From contig SAPZ01000008.1 in assembly GCA_004020875.1 (NCBI GenBank), positions 62,001 to 126,000 of the forward strand: a stretch of DNA of 64,000 nt. Reading direction: 5' to 3'. The notes under the pieces are model-generated. The model was given only the letters and a program-made list of their open reading frames with translations. It was not told the DNA's origin and ran no database searches. Origin of the DNA: Mesorhizobium sp. (GTDB lineage: Bacteria; Pseudomonadota; Alphaproteobacteria; Rhizobiales; Rhizobiaceae). Positions 56,218 through 64,000 of this stretch are shown one piece after another; position 1 is the stretch's first letter, and every line of letters begins with the position of its first letter. A program made the translations under genes and the position numbers.

Positions 56218-56643
56218 GTGCAGCAGCGCCTCGAGAAAGAATGGGAGCTTTCCATAGACCCGGACACGGTGCGCCTGTTCATCCTCAAGGCCAAGGCGCT
56301 GAGCGCCGCCGTCAACGAGGATTATGACGACGGCGCCGAGCACGAGGTCGAGTTCGACGGCGACGCGCATGCCAGCCATCACCATGACGGCCTTGCCGAG
56401 GAAGCTTCGGAAGACCTCACCGAGGAGGAATTCCGCGAGCTGATCAACGATCTCAACATCGACGAAGCGGCCGAACTGATCGCGCTCGCCTGGCTCGGGC
56501 GCGGCGACTATGACGTATCCGAATGGGCTGACGCGGTGGCAGCCGCCAAGGAGCGTCCCAAGAAGCGGACGGCGAAATATCTGCTCGGCCTGCCGATGTT
56601 GGCCGACTGGCTGGAGGAAGGCCTTGAAGCCATAGGCGCGTAA
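56218..56643 (+). CDS. DUF3775 domain protein
   Basis: A 141-residue acidic, soluble protein. The C-terminal part fits DUF3775: EFRELINDLNIDEAAELIAL, then AWLGRGDYDVSEWADAVAAA and KRTAKYLLGLPMLADWLEEG. An acidic linker with HASHHHDG lies in the middle. The function is unknown. GTG at 56218 has GGAGAAGGA upstream. It lies alone before the extensin-like gene. Confidence 0.8.
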   Translation: MQQRLEKEWELSIDPDTVRLFILKAKALSAAVNEDYDDGAEHEVEFDGDAHASHHHDGLAEEASEDLTEEEFRELINDLNIDEAAELIALAWLGRGDYDVSEWADAVAAAKERPKKRTAKYLLGLPMLADWLEEGLEAIGA

Positions 56644-56718
56644 CGCGCCGGTAATCGATTGTGATCGGCAGGGCCGGTGGTGCAAGCAACTTCGCGACGC
56701 GACCGCCGTTTCGGGGCG

Positions 56719-57765
56719 ATGGCAACGCTGAGCCTTTCACGACTTTGCAGACTGGCGCTGCCTGTGGCGGCCGCGATCCTGCTGATTTCGCCAGCCTTGG
56801 CCAAACACCATTATCGGCACAAAAGACATCTGCCGTCGCCGAGCCAGAGCGCCGCTCCGGCACCGGAAACGCCTCCGGCGACGCCGGTTCCGGTGCCGCG
56901 TCCCCAGGATATGGAGAACGGCGCCGATAAGTCCGGGCAAGACAAAAGCCGCCTCGGCAGCAATGACGACTTCCTCAACCAGGATAAGTCGCATCCGAAA
57001 TGGGATGCCCGCCCGCCGCGCTCGAAGGGCGCTCAGTCCGCGCCGCGCACCGAATCCGAGCCTGAGACGCCGGATGTCGTGCCGACGCCGCCGGAGAAGC
57101 CGGCCGAACTGGAACCGGAGCCGCCGGAAACCGCGCCGCAACCGTCGGAAAAACCCACCCAGCCAGCGGAGGAAACGATGCCTCCCGATCCGCGCTCGGC
57201 CGATGTGCCGGCCGACAAGATGCCGGCGGAGGAAAGCGCGTGTCGCGAGCGGCTGAAGGCGCTTGGAGTCGAGTTCGAAGAGCACAAGGCCGAGCACGAC
57301 GCGGAAATCGGCTGCTCGATCCCGTACCCGATAATTTTGAAGACGCTCGGCAAATCCATTAGTGTCAGTCCCAGCACCGAACTCAATTGCCCGATGGCCG
57401 AGGCAGCGGCTCGCTTCGTGGCCGATGTCGTCCAGCCCACGGCAAAGGCCGAGCTCGGCGCCGATTTGAAGTCGGTCAACCAGGCCTCGGCCTTCGTCTG
57501 CCGCCCGCGCAACGGCACCCGGACACTGTCAGAGCACGCCTTCGGCAACGCGCTAGACATCGCAAGCTTCACCTTGTCGGACGATAGGAAGATCGAGGTC
57601 GGGCCGGCGCCTCCGGAAAAAGATGCGAAGTTCCTCGACGCCGTGCGCAAGGCCGCCTGCGGACCGTTCAAGACGGTGCTTGGGCCGGGCGCTGACCCCG
57701 ACCACGCGCTGCATTTCCATCTTGATCTGGAGCCGCGACGTCATGGCGGCACCTTCTGCCAGTAG
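56719..57765 (+). CDS. Extensin-like C-terminal domain protein (LAS peptidase fold)
   Basis: A 348-residue exported protein. Signal peptide (LPVAAAILLISPALAKH), then a long Pro/Glu/Lys-rich linker (about 40-195), then an extensin-like C-terminal domain. The domain contains LSEHAFGNALDIASF and HALHFHLDL, the H-x6-D and HFH pattern of D-Ala-D-Ala-carboxypeptidase/LAS zinc peptidases. Cys residues flank the domain. It probably acts on peptidoglycan; the true activity is unproven. It is followed by a second, related gene. Confidence 0.85.
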   Translation: MATLSLSRLCRLALPVAAAILLISPALAKHHYRHKRHLPSPSQSAAPAPETPPATPVPVPRPQDMENGADKSGQDKSRLGSNDDFLNQDKSHPKWDARPPRSKGAQSAPRTESEPETPDVVPTPPEKPAELEPEPPETAPQPSEKPTQPAEETMPPDPRSADVPADKMPAEESACRERLKALGVEFEEHKAEHDAEIGCSIPYPIILKTLGKSISVSPSTELNCPMAEAAARFVADVVQPTAKAELGADLKSVNQASAFVCRPRNGTRTLSEHAFGNALDIASFTLSDDRKIEVGPAPPEKDAKFLDAVRKAACGPFKTVLGPGADPDHALHFHLDLEPRRHGGTFCQ

Positions 57766-57901
57766 GCACGATCTCGGAAGTTTCGACTACGTCCCTACAA
57801 GAACAGCGCCGCAATTCCGCCCCATGCGTGAATGACGGCGCTGATCTTTCCTTTACAATTGACGGTTAACCTTGCGCCATCTGGGGACAGGATGCCTTTC
57901 A

Positions 57902-58729
57902 ATGGCCAGAACACTTGGCGCGATGCTTGCCGCGGCGCCGTGGAACAATTTTGCCCGCTTCGCCGCCGGGTTGGTCGCAGCCCTTGCCATCATCACGGTA
58001 TCGGCCTGCACCACCGGCGACGTGTTTGCGTTGCAGCCGGCCGTCGACGTCGGCAGCCAGACGGCGGCCGTGCCACAGCCCGACGCACCGCAATATTCCG
58101 GCATGCAGCGCCTTGTTCCGTCCAATCCCTACATGACCCAGGCCGCCTATCCGCGAATGGACGAGCCGATGTCGCCAGTCGAGCAGATGCCGGCCAGCGA
58201 AATCGACTGCCGTAACGAGCTCAAGCGGATGGGAGTCGTCTACCAGGACATCCAGCCGATCCACGAAGGCCAGTGCGGCATCGACTATCCGGTGAAGGTG
58301 ACGGCGATCGGCAGCGTCGCAATGAAGCCGGCGGCGACGCTGACTTGCAACATGGCCGCCACCTTCGCCGCCTGGACGAAGAATGAGCTGCAGCCGGCCG
58401 CCCGCTGGCGCTACTTCTCCGGCGTCAGGGCAATCCACCAGGGCTCCAGCTATTCCTGCCGCAACATCGCCGGCGAAGGTGTGCTGTCCGAACACGGCAA
58501 GGGCAACGCGCTCGACGTCATGAGCATCGAGCTCAACAATGGCGACGACATCGACGTGCGCAAGCCCGGTTGGTTCGCCTTCCGAACCCGTGGCTTCCTC
58601 AACAATGTTCGCGCCGACGGCTGCCAGTATTTCACCACGGTGCTCGGCCCCGGCTACAATTACGACCACCGCAACCATTTCCATTTCGACATCAAGAACC
58701 GCAAAAGCGGCTACCGCGCCTGCCGCTGA
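57902..58729 (+). CDS. Extensin-like C-terminal domain lipoprotein (second copy)
   Basis: A 275-residue protein with a predicted lipobox (AIITVSACTTGDVF, VSAC). The C-terminal domain repeats the previous gene's pattern: CRNELKRMGVVYQDI, ALDVMSIELNNGDDI and HRNHFHFDIKN, with LSEHGKGNALDVMS supplying the His/Asp zinc ligands. Lengths and insert sizes differ, so this is a diverged paralogue rather than a recent copy. Likely periplasmic, membrane-anchored. Confidence 0.85.
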   Translation: MARTLGAMLAAAPWNNFARFAAGLVAALAIITVSACTTGDVFALQPAVDVGSQTAAVPQPDAPQYSGMQRLVPSNPYMTQAAYPRMDEPMSPVEQMPASEIDCRNELKRMGVVYQDIQPIHEGQCGIDYPVKVTAIGSVAMKPAATLTCNMAATFAAWTKNELQPAARWRYFSGVRAIHQGSSYSCRNIAGEGVLSEHGKGNALDVMSIELNNGDDIDVRKPGWFAFRTRGFLNNVRADGCQYFTTVLGPGYNYDHRNHFHFDIKNRKSGYRACR

Positions 58730-58833
58730 CTGGTGGCGATCGCGAGGCAGCCCGCTCCATCCTCATCGAGGTCTGCCCAAAAACGGCCAACACCGCATAA
58801 AATGGTCGCGCATGGATTTGGGAGCGGGTTGTC

Positions 58834-59541
58834 GTGGGTGAGCGAAGCCTGACGCGGCGGGCGGCCGTCTGGTTTGGGGCGGTTTGCGCCTTCTATCTGG
58901 CGCTCGCCTATATAGCCGCGCCGGAATTCTGGATCTGGCGGGAGCGCGGCTTCCGCACCCGCCCCTTCGAGATGGTGACGCATACGCCACAGGGCATTCC
59001 CGGCGATCCGATCAATGTCGGCGTTGTTGGTACTGAGAAGGAGGTGGTCCACGCCTTCGCGGTCGCGGGCTGGGATACGGCCGATGCCGTCACGCTCAGG
59101 ACCGCGATCGACATCGGAGAAAGCGTCCTGTTTTCCCGTCCCTACCCCGATGCGCCGATGAGCCGCCTTTTGTTCGAAGGCCGCGCCCAGGACCTTGCCT
59201 TCGAGAAACCGGTCGGCGGCAGCGCCGACCGGCGCCACCACGTCCGCGTCTGGCAGACGGACACTGTCGGCGACGACGGCCGCCCGCTTTGGCTGGGCGC
59301 CGCGAGCTTCGATCGCGGCGTCGGCCTCAGCCACGACACGGGCGCCATTACCCACCATATCAGCCCGGACATCGACGCCGAGCGCGACTTCCTGATCGGC
59401 GGCCTGAAGGCCGACGGTCTGCTTACCTCAACCAGCGAGATACCGGGGATCGGTGCCACCAGGACGGGACGCAATGGCGGCGGCGATCCCTACTTCACCG
59501 ACGGCACGGCCGTGATCGGCGTGTTGAGCGCACAGCAGTGA
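58834..59541 (+). CDS. LssY-like C-terminal domain protein
   Basis: A 235-residue protein with one N-terminal transmembrane segment (about residues 10-30) and an LssY_C-type domain: DPINVGVVGTEKEVVHAFAV, AGWDTADAV, FEGRAQDLAFEKPVGGSADR with RHHVRVW. The domain occurs at the C-terminus of LssY and PAP2-type membrane proteins; its role is unknown. It is here a free-standing form. It follows the two extensin-like genes on the same strand. Confidence 0.8.
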   Translation: MGERSLTRRAAVWFGAVCAFYLALAYIAAPEFWIWRERGFRTRPFEMVTHTPQGIPGDPINVGVVGTEKEVVHAFAVAGWDTADAVTLRTAIDIGESVLFSRPYPDAPMSRLLFEGRAQDLAFEKPVGGSADRRHHVRVWQTDTVGDDGRPLWLGAASFDRGVGLSHDTGAITHHISPDIDAERDFLIGGLKADGLLTSTSEIPGIGATRTGRNGGGDPYFTDGTAVIGVLSAQQ

Positions 59542-59574
59542 CGGCACGACGAAGCCGAGAGGCGGCGCAGACCG

Positions 59575-59751
59575 TCATGCGGATGGGGGCCCGGTCCGCG
59601 GCTTCAAGCTGTCCCTTATGGCTTTCGCCTCCCGGACGAGCGACGACCAGTTCGATCCAAGCAGCGAGATCAGTTCCAGCGCCTGCGCCTCGGTAATACC
59701 GGTCTCCTCCAGAAGCTTCTGGACGAGGCCGCGTTTCGGTTCGAGCGCCAT
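59575..59751 (-). CDS. Small protein, 58 residues, paralogue of the protein at 61363
   Basis: Reads MALEPKRGLVQKLLEETGIT, EAQALELISLLGSNWSSLVR, then EAKAIRDSLKPRTGPPSA. The block ETGITEAQAxEL with a final LxREA matches the second small protein (61363-61539). Helical throughout and probably soluble. Purine-rich GGGGGA lies before the ATG. Function unknown; the fold resembles small helical DUF3606-like proteins only loosely. It faces the CorC/HlyC gene. Confidence 0.65.
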   Translation of the reverse strand: MALEPKRGLVQKLLEETGITEAQALELISLLGSNWSSLVREAKAIRDSLKPRTGPPSA

Positions 59752-60003
59752 TGGGCAATCCCCCGCAAGCTGTTCTAACTATATCATTTGATATTGGTTC
59801 CGCTCTACCCCATTGATTTTGCATGATCCGCTTTTTTGATTTCGTGGCGGTATCCTACCCGAGTGCCAGACTCGCCACGGCCTGATGACGCGTCCTGCCG
59901 AACGACCGTTCGGAAGCCGCCGGGTCGCGCGCCAAAGCTGTCATGTTCCAAAAATACCGGCAGGCTATTTTCGAATGCGCTGCAGCAATGCTATTGACCG
60001 CGC

Positions 60004-61314
60004 ATGCTTTATGTTGAAATCGCCGTCGTGGCCGTCCTCATTCTGGTGAACGGCCTCTTGTCGATGTCGGAGCTAGCCATCGTCTCGTCGCGGCCCGCCC
60101 GCCTCAAGGCGATGATCGACCGCAACATCAAGGGCGCCGGCCGCGCGCTGGCACTGGGTTCCAATCCCGGCAAGTTCCTGTCCTCGGTGCAGATCGGCAT
60201 CACACTCGTCGGCGTTCTCTCAGGCGCCTTCTCGGGCGCCACGCTCGGCGAAAGGCTGGCGCAATATCTGGCGTCGACCGGCATCCGCGAAAACATCGCC
60301 GACCCCGTCGGAGTTGGCATCGTCGTCGCTCTGATCACCTATGCCTCGCTGATCGTCGGCGAGCTGGTGCCGAAGCAGATCGCGCTCAAGGACCCGGAAC
60401 GCGTCGCGGTCAGGGCCGCGCCGGCAATGACGATCCTCGCCACCGTCTCGGCGCCGCTCGTGTTCCTGCTCGACCTCTCCGGCCGCGCCGTGCTTTGGCT
60501 GCTCGGCCAGGCCGGCGAGGCGGAAGAGAAGGTCACCGACGAGGAGATCAAAATGCTGGTCGCCGAGGCCGAGCATCACGGCACCATCGAATCCGACGAG
60601 CGCCGCATGATAGCCGGCGTCATGCGCCTCGGCGACCGCGCCGTGCGCGCCGTGATGACGCCGCGCACGGAGGTCGACTGGCTCAACCTGCAATCCGACG
60701 AGACGGTGACCCGAAAGCTCTTGATGGAAACGCAGCACTCGCGACTGCCCGTCGGCGACGGCAATGTCGACGCCATGGTCGGTGTCATCCAGACGCGCGA
60801 TGTGCTGGCAGCCCTTCTGGCCGGAAGGGTTTTGGATCCGCGCCAGCATGTGCGCGCCGCCCCCATCGTGCATGACCAGGCCGACGCGCTCGACGTGCTG
60901 CAGAAGCTCAGGGAATCGGATGTGCCGATGGCGCTGGTCCATGACGAATACGGCCATTTCGAAGGCATTGTCACGCCGGCCGATATCCTCGAAGCGATCA
61001 CTGGCGTGTTCCGCTCCGACCTCGATGCGGGCGAGGAGGAAAACGCCGTCAAGCGCGACGACGGCTCCTGGCTGCTCGCTGGCTACATGCAGGCCGACGA
61101 GATGGCCGAGGTGCTTGGCATCGACCTGCCCGAGAACCGCGACTACGAGACCGTCGCCGGCTATGTGCTGTCGCATCTCCACCACCTGCCGACGACCGGC
61201 GAGTGCGTCGACGCGCAAGGTTGGCGCTTCGAGGTGGTGGACCTCGACGGCCGCCGCATCGACAAGCTGATCGCCACCCGGCTGCCCGACGGTCATCGGC
61301 AGGTCGTGCGCTGA
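60004..61314 (+). CDS. CorC/HlyC-type hemolysin family membrane protein (CNNM-CBS)
   Basis: A 436-residue protein with DUF21/CNNM transmembrane domain (about 1-190; opening LYVEIAVVAVLILVNGLLSM, then VQIGITLVGVLSGAFSGATL), two CBS domains (about 215-335; ESDERRMIAGVMRLGDRAV precedes) and a C-terminal CorC_HlyC domain (about 350-436; GSWLLAGYMQADEMAEVLGI). Such proteins are associated with Mg2+/Co2+ export or sensing rather than haemolysis. It lies between two related small protein genes. Confidence 0.88.
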   Translation: MLYVEIAVVAVLILVNGLLSMSELAIVSSRPARLKAMIDRNIKGAGRALALGSNPGKFLSSVQIGITLVGVLSGAFSGATLGERLAQYLASTGIRENIADPVGVGIVVALITYASLIVGELVPKQIALKDPERVAVRAAPAMTILATVSAPLVFLLDLSGRAVLWLLGQAGEAEEKVTDEEIKMLVAEAEHHGTIESDERRMIAGVMRLGDRAVRAVMTPRTEVDWLNLQSDETVTRKLLMETQHSRLPVGDGNVDAMVGVIQTRDVLAALLAGRVLDPRQHVRAAPIVHDQADALDVLQKLRESDVPMALVHDEYGHFEGIVTPADILEAITGVFRSDLDAGEEENAVKRDDGSWLLAGYMQADEMAEVLGIDLPENRDYETVAGYVLSHLHHLPTTGECVDAQGWRFEVVDLDGRRIDKLIATRLPDGHRQVVR

Positions 61315-61362
61315 GGGGAACCTTAGCGTCAACTTGCGGTTTCAGGTCATGGGGAAAAATCC

Positions 61363-61539
61363 ATGGCCGACGACAAGCAAGAACGCGACGAGCGACTGAA
61401 GGCAGAGAAGGAATTCCGGGTCCGGTTTCTCGTGAAGGAGACCGGGATCACCGAGGCCCAGGCGCGCGAACTTGTCGACATGATCGGCATCGACGCCAAC
61501 TCGCTTCTTCGCGAGGCGCGGCTGTTGAAGAAGAAATAG
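61363..61539 (+). CDS. Small protein, 58 residues, paralogue of the protein at 59575
   Basis: Reads MADDKQERDERLKAEKEFRV, RFLVKETGITEAQARELVDM, then IGIDANSLLREARLLKKK. Shares ETGITEAQAxEL and the SLxREA end with the 59575 protein, at identical length (58). Highly charged N-terminus, helical middle. It is 48 bases downstream of the CorC/HlyC gene on the same strand and probably co-transcribed. No family name is assigned. Confidence 0.68.
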   Translation: MADDKQERDERLKAEKEFRVRFLVKETGITEAQARELVDMIGIDANSLLREARLLKKK

Positions 61540-61787
61540 ATGGAGTTCGCCCCTACGCAAATTGACTCGTAACGGTCACGTTTCGAGCACTACGTTCATT
61601 CGTCGTCCGTACCGAACAGAGGCAAGCGGACGCTGGAGGCGGCCGTCATGCTTTCGTCCCTGTCAAGGGAGTCAAGCATGTCAGCATACGGCGGGCGTAT
61701 TCCGCCGAGCTCGACGTCAAAAAAAGCCTTGAACGACTGCTGCGCGAGGCACCAGATCGCACGATAGGCAGCTCGGGTACTAGCACT
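61540..61787. other. Intergenic region with no supported gene
   Basis: About 250 bases. One frame (AFVPVKGVKHVSIRRAYSAE...) is open across 61650-61790 but has no start codon or ribosome binding site, so it may be a gene remnant. Confidence 0.3.
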
Positions 61788-61817
61788 AAAAAAGGGGGCG
61801 GCGCCCGGCGCCGCCCC
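61788..61817 (-). terminator. Terminator after the flavin reductase gene
   Basis: GGGGCGGCGCC (61795-61805) and GGCGCCGCCCC (61807-61817) form a long GC stem; reading leftwards it ends in U-run 61793-61788. It ends the minus-strand flavin reductase transcript. Confidence 0.8.
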
Positions 61818-61850
61818 TTTCTTACTGGGAGGACAAACTTAATTGATCGC

Positions 61851-62456
61851 TCAGGCGGCCTGGGCTTCGCCGGCGATCGCATCGGCGGCACGCGCCGCCT
61901 TCAGCACTTTCGCCCACCAGGCGACGTCGTTGACAAGCGCCGCGGCCGACTGGTTCAGATGCTCGAGGTCCTCGAGCTTCTTCTCGCCCTGGCGGACCGC
62001 AAGGAAATCGCCCCAGGCGATGTGGACGGCCGACTTGACCGGAGCCATCTGCAACTCGACGGCGATCAAGCGGAGCTGTTCGACCGCGCGCGCGCCGCCG
62101 ACCGAGCCATAGCCGACAAAGCCGGCCGGCTTCTTGTTCCATTCATTGGCGGCGTAATCGATGGCGTTCTTCAGGACACCAGTCGGAGCGTGATTGTATT
62201 CGGCGGCGGTGAAGATGAAGCCGTCGAACTCGGCGACCTTCTTCTGCCAGCGCTGCGCCACTTCGTTCTGCGACGGCGCCCAGGCGGAGGATGCGACCTC
62301 GTCGAAGAAAGGCAGCGGCCAGTCGCGCAGATCGACAATCTCGACGTCGATATCGGCATGGGTCTTGGCGATCTTGGCGATCCACTGCGCCGGCACGTCG
62401 GCGAAGCGGGCGGCGCGCGTCGAACCGACGACAATGGCAATTTTGGGCTTGGACAT
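61851..62456 (-). CDS. NADPH-dependent FMN reductase-like protein
   Basis: A 201-residue flavodoxin-fold reductase. KIAIVVGSTRAARFADVPAQ is the FMN phosphate loop; FDGFIFTAAEYNHAPTGVLK contains the flavin-binding EYNHxxxGxLK motif; KKPAGFVGYGSVGGARAVEQ follows. It reduces FMN, quinones or chromate-like electrophiles with NAD(P)H. ATG at 62456 has AAGGAGAG upstream. Divergent from an HxlR regulator with an inverted repeat between, so likely inducible by oxidants or quinones. Confidence 0.88.
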   Translation of the reverse strand: MSKPKIAIVVGSTRAARFADVPAQWIAKIAKTHADIDVEIVDLRDWPLPFFDEVASSAWAPSQNEVAQRWQKKVAEFDGFIFTAAEYNHAPTGVLKNAIDYAANEWNKKPAGFVGYGSVGGARAVEQLRLIAVELQMAPVKSAVHIAWGDFLAVRQGEKKLEDLEHLNQSAAALVNDVAWWAKVLKAARAADAIAGEAQAA

Positions 62457-62482
62457 AAGGGACTCTCCTTGCGGGAATTTCT

Positions 62483-62499
62483 GGTATCGTTTGGATACC
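62483..62499. promoter_or_regulatory. Candidate HxlR operator
   Basis: GGTATC (62483-62488) and GATACC (62494-62499) form a 17-bp dyad with a 5-base spacer in the gap between the divergent flavin reductase and HxlR genes. A further half site TGATAC lies at 62511-62516. Confidence 0.55.
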
Positions 62500-62546
62500 G
62501 GCGCTATATGTGATACTGACAAATCAGCGCGCAAGGGGGCACGTTT

Positions 62547-62915
62547 ATGTTACTGAGGCACCCGCATATCACCGAAGACTGCCGAGCCGTGTCGGAAATC
62601 CTGCAACGGGTCGGCGACAAATGGACCGTGCTCGTGGTTGGCAAGCTGGGCGACGGCGCGCTGCGCTTCAACGAATTGCGCGCCGCTGTCGGCGGCATTT
62701 CGCAGAAGATGCTGACCACTACCTTGCGCGGTCTGGAACGCGACGGGTTCGTGACGCGAAAAGTGTTTCCGACCATTCCGCCACGTGTCGATTACGAGCT
62801 GACCGAGCTCGGCCACGAGCTGCTCGTGCCGGTCGGCGCGCTCGGCGAATGGGCGCGCAAGAATACCAATCGGGTCCGCGAGGCGCGCGCGAAATTTGAC
62901 AGCCAGCAGGTCTGA
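62547..62915 (+). CDS. HxlR-family regulator
   Basis: A 122-residue winged-helix regulator. The HxlR pattern is complete: LQRVGDKWTVLVVGKLGDGA, RFNELRAAVGGISQKMLTTT (recognition helix), LERDGFVTRKVFPTIPPRVD and YELTELG. A single Cys at residue 12 (HITEDCRAVSE) lies where HxlR/YodB-type redox sensors place their reactive Cys. It probably represses the divergent reductase and responds to electrophiles. Confidence 0.88.
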   Translation: MLLRHPHITEDCRAVSEILQRVGDKWTVLVVGKLGDGALRFNELRAAVGGISQKMLTTTLRGLERDGFVTRKVFPTIPPRVDYELTELGHELLVPVGALGEWARKNTNRVREARAKFDSQQV

Positions 62916-63085
62916 AACCCTTGTGGTTCAAAGGTTTCTGAACCGTCGGACGAACAATGCGGCTCGGCGCCGGGCCTTTCGTACCTTCCGTCTTTGATCG
63001 GATTTGCAGCGGCTCCGCAGCCAGCCTCGCAAGTGTCTGCGTGCATCTGTCTCGACAAGGGTGACTGTCTCTAGCCGGCCACCGA

Positions 63086-63289
63086 TCAGGCACTTCGAAT
63101 GGTGCCGCCGCAGCACGTCGTCGAGCAGCTTTCCAACTGCACCGGCCTCCTATCCGCCGCCTTGAGACCTCTCGAGCAGGCGACTCGCGAAAGGTCTTTC
63201 CTGACCTCCGTGTAGGCCGTTATGCCGAGCAGGCAGACCAGCGCGATAAGAGCCGTCACGAGCCAGCCGTTCAGTATGTGTTGACGCAT
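63086..63289 (-). CDS. Small membrane protein, 67 residues
   Basis: Starts MRQHILNGWLVTALIALVCL, with one transmembrane helix (about 8-27), then a basic part and several Cys (SRVACSRGL, ESCSTTCCGGTIRSA). GAGGGGAAAACA lies just before the ATG. The Cys-rich end could be periplasmic. The product is not recognised. The 62916-63085 stretch before its end holds no supported gene. Confidence 0.5.
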   Translation of the reverse strand: MRQHILNGWLVTALIALVCLLGITAYTEVRKDLSRVACSRGLKAADRRPVQLESCSTTCCGGTIRSA

Positions 63290-63394
63290 TGTTTTCCCCT
63301 CGCAGCCACAAACTGGGGCGCGAAAGCAACCATTGGATGTCGCACAGCGCATCTCCCGCGCGGGCGTCGTTACAAAACGGCAAGTTTTGCGGAA

Positions 63395-63790
63395 TCAGCT
63401 CTCGGCCGGAACCGGCTTCGGCTTGCCCTCGCCGTCGAGCGCCACCATGACGAAATCGGCATGGGTGACCTTCTCCATCAGGTCGGAAAGGTAGCGCTGC
63501 GCCCAGGCCTCGACCTTGAGCACCATGGAAGTGCGGCCGACGCGCTCGACATGGGTATAGATGCAGAGCGTGTCGCCGATCTTCATCGGCTTGGCGAAGG
63601 ACATCTCCTTGACCGCGGCGGTGACGACGCGCCCCTTGGCACGCTCGGCGGCGCGGATGCCGCAGGCAAGGTCCATCTGCGCCATTACCCAACCGCCGAA
63701 GATGTCGCCGGCGGCATTGGCGTCGGACGGCATGGCAAGCGTGCGCAGCGTGAGGTCGCCGAGGGGTTTTCCGTCCGCGTAATGCACCAT
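63395..63790 (-). CDS. Acyl-CoA thioesterase, hotdog fold (YciA type)
   Basis: A 131-residue single hotdog-domain thioesterase. Signature: DANAAGDIFGGWVMAQMDLA, where the Asn and Asp/Gly loop form the active site, then KEMSFAKPMKIGDTLCIYTH and HADFVMVALDGEGK. It hydrolyses acyl-CoA, likely to limit CoA sequestration. ATG at 63790 has GGAGGA upstream. It is alone on its strand; upstream to 64000 no further gene can be supported. Confidence 0.87.
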   Translation of the reverse strand: MVHYADGKPLGDLTLRTLAMPSDANAAGDIFGGWVMAQMDLACGIRAAERAKGRVVTAAVKEMSFAKPMKIGDTLCIYTHVERVGRTSMVLKVEAWAQRYLSDLMEKVTHADFVMVALDGEGKPKPVPAES

Positions 63791-64000
63791 AGGAAAGTCC
63801 TCCAGCCGCTGCTTTCCTGAACCCGTACCAATGCGATTGCGTTGTCGCAAGCTCTGCTGAAAGCGAAAACTGCGCCGCCGGAGCAGTCGCTTTTTTCACA
63901 AGCCATGCCGGAAGGTCCGGCGACGACGTGAACCGGCAATGTCTAGGCTAGACCGCGAATTTCGGAGCGCGCCCGCCTGTCATGCAGACTTATGATTTCA

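Noticed and set aside
59898..59913. Dyad CCGAACG-AC-CGTTCGG resembling a TetR site
   Set aside because: No TetR gene or clear promoter is adjacent; chance occurrence is plausible in GC-rich DNA.
63982..64000. ATG at the right edge reading MQTYDF
   Set aside because: Could begin an oxidoreductase (a YDF-type Rossmann start), but only six codons are in the window and no ribosome site is visible.

Overview
The window looks like chromosome of a Rhizobiales alphaproteobacterium close to Mesorhizobium. The evidence is the high GC, the gene content (lsrB-trxB-lrp, GatB/YqeY-carA, MocR and LysR regulators, RcnB, DUF983, DUF4142 and extensin-like proteins) and several families of short palindromic intergenic repeats typical of rhizobia. 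The assignment rests on recognised families and repeat motifs, not on a database comparison.

Layout. 0-8.4 kb: RcnB-like periplasmic protein, Na/Pi cotransporter with a PhoU tail, DUF2061 protein, MFS exporter, MocR regulator divergent from a DUF983 protein, acetyltransferase, L,D-transpeptidase-like protein, GatB/YqeY protein. 8.5-26.3 kb: carA and carB lie 13 kb apart, and between them sits a string of small regulator/target pairs (mntR-mntH, LysR-LysE, SDR-MarR, MFS-ArsR), several with a visible operator palindrome. 26.3-28 kb: a lower-GC patch with a phage-type P63C-domain gene behind an iterated 8-10 bp palindrome. 28-35.5 kb: RidA, DUF4142, a sugar ABC importer lacking its ATPase, a lytic transglycosylase lipoprotein and an Ogt-type alkyl-DNA repair protein. 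35.6-36.3 kb: cspA followed by a strongly structured RNA region ending in an intrinsic terminator. 36.3-45 kb: glutathione transferase, two translationally coupled EAL proteins, aspartate aminotransferase, cupin, a membrane GGDEF-EAL protein and a type-2 EF-G. 45.1-45.3 kb: a good candidate trans-acting sRNA on the minus strand. 45.5-55.4 kb: lsrB-trxB-lrp, the complete ADP-heptose pathway (gmhA, gmhB, hldE, hldD) with heptosyltransferases waaF and waaC, then greA with an attenuator-like leader. 55.4-64 kb: TPR protein, DUF3775 protein, two extensin-like (LAS metallopeptidase-fold) proteins, an LssY-like protein, a CorC/HlyC membrane protein flanked by two related 58-residue proteins, a flavin reductase/HxlR pair and an acyl-CoA thioesterase.

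How it fits together. The core functions are pyrimidine/arginine precursor supply (carAB), thiol redox (trxB with lsrB), LPS inner-core heptose synthesis, transcript elongation (greA) and cell-wall remodelling. The accessory genes are mostly one-enzyme or one-exporter units with their own regulator. No tRNA, rRNA, CRISPR array or intact insertion sequence was seen. The most interesting material is non-coding: the minus-strand sRNA with an anti-Shine-Dalgarno loop (45.1-45.2 kb), the structured RNA after cspA, the greA leader hairpin, the iterated operator before the P63C gene, and a palindromic repeat that supplies the C-terminus of waaC.
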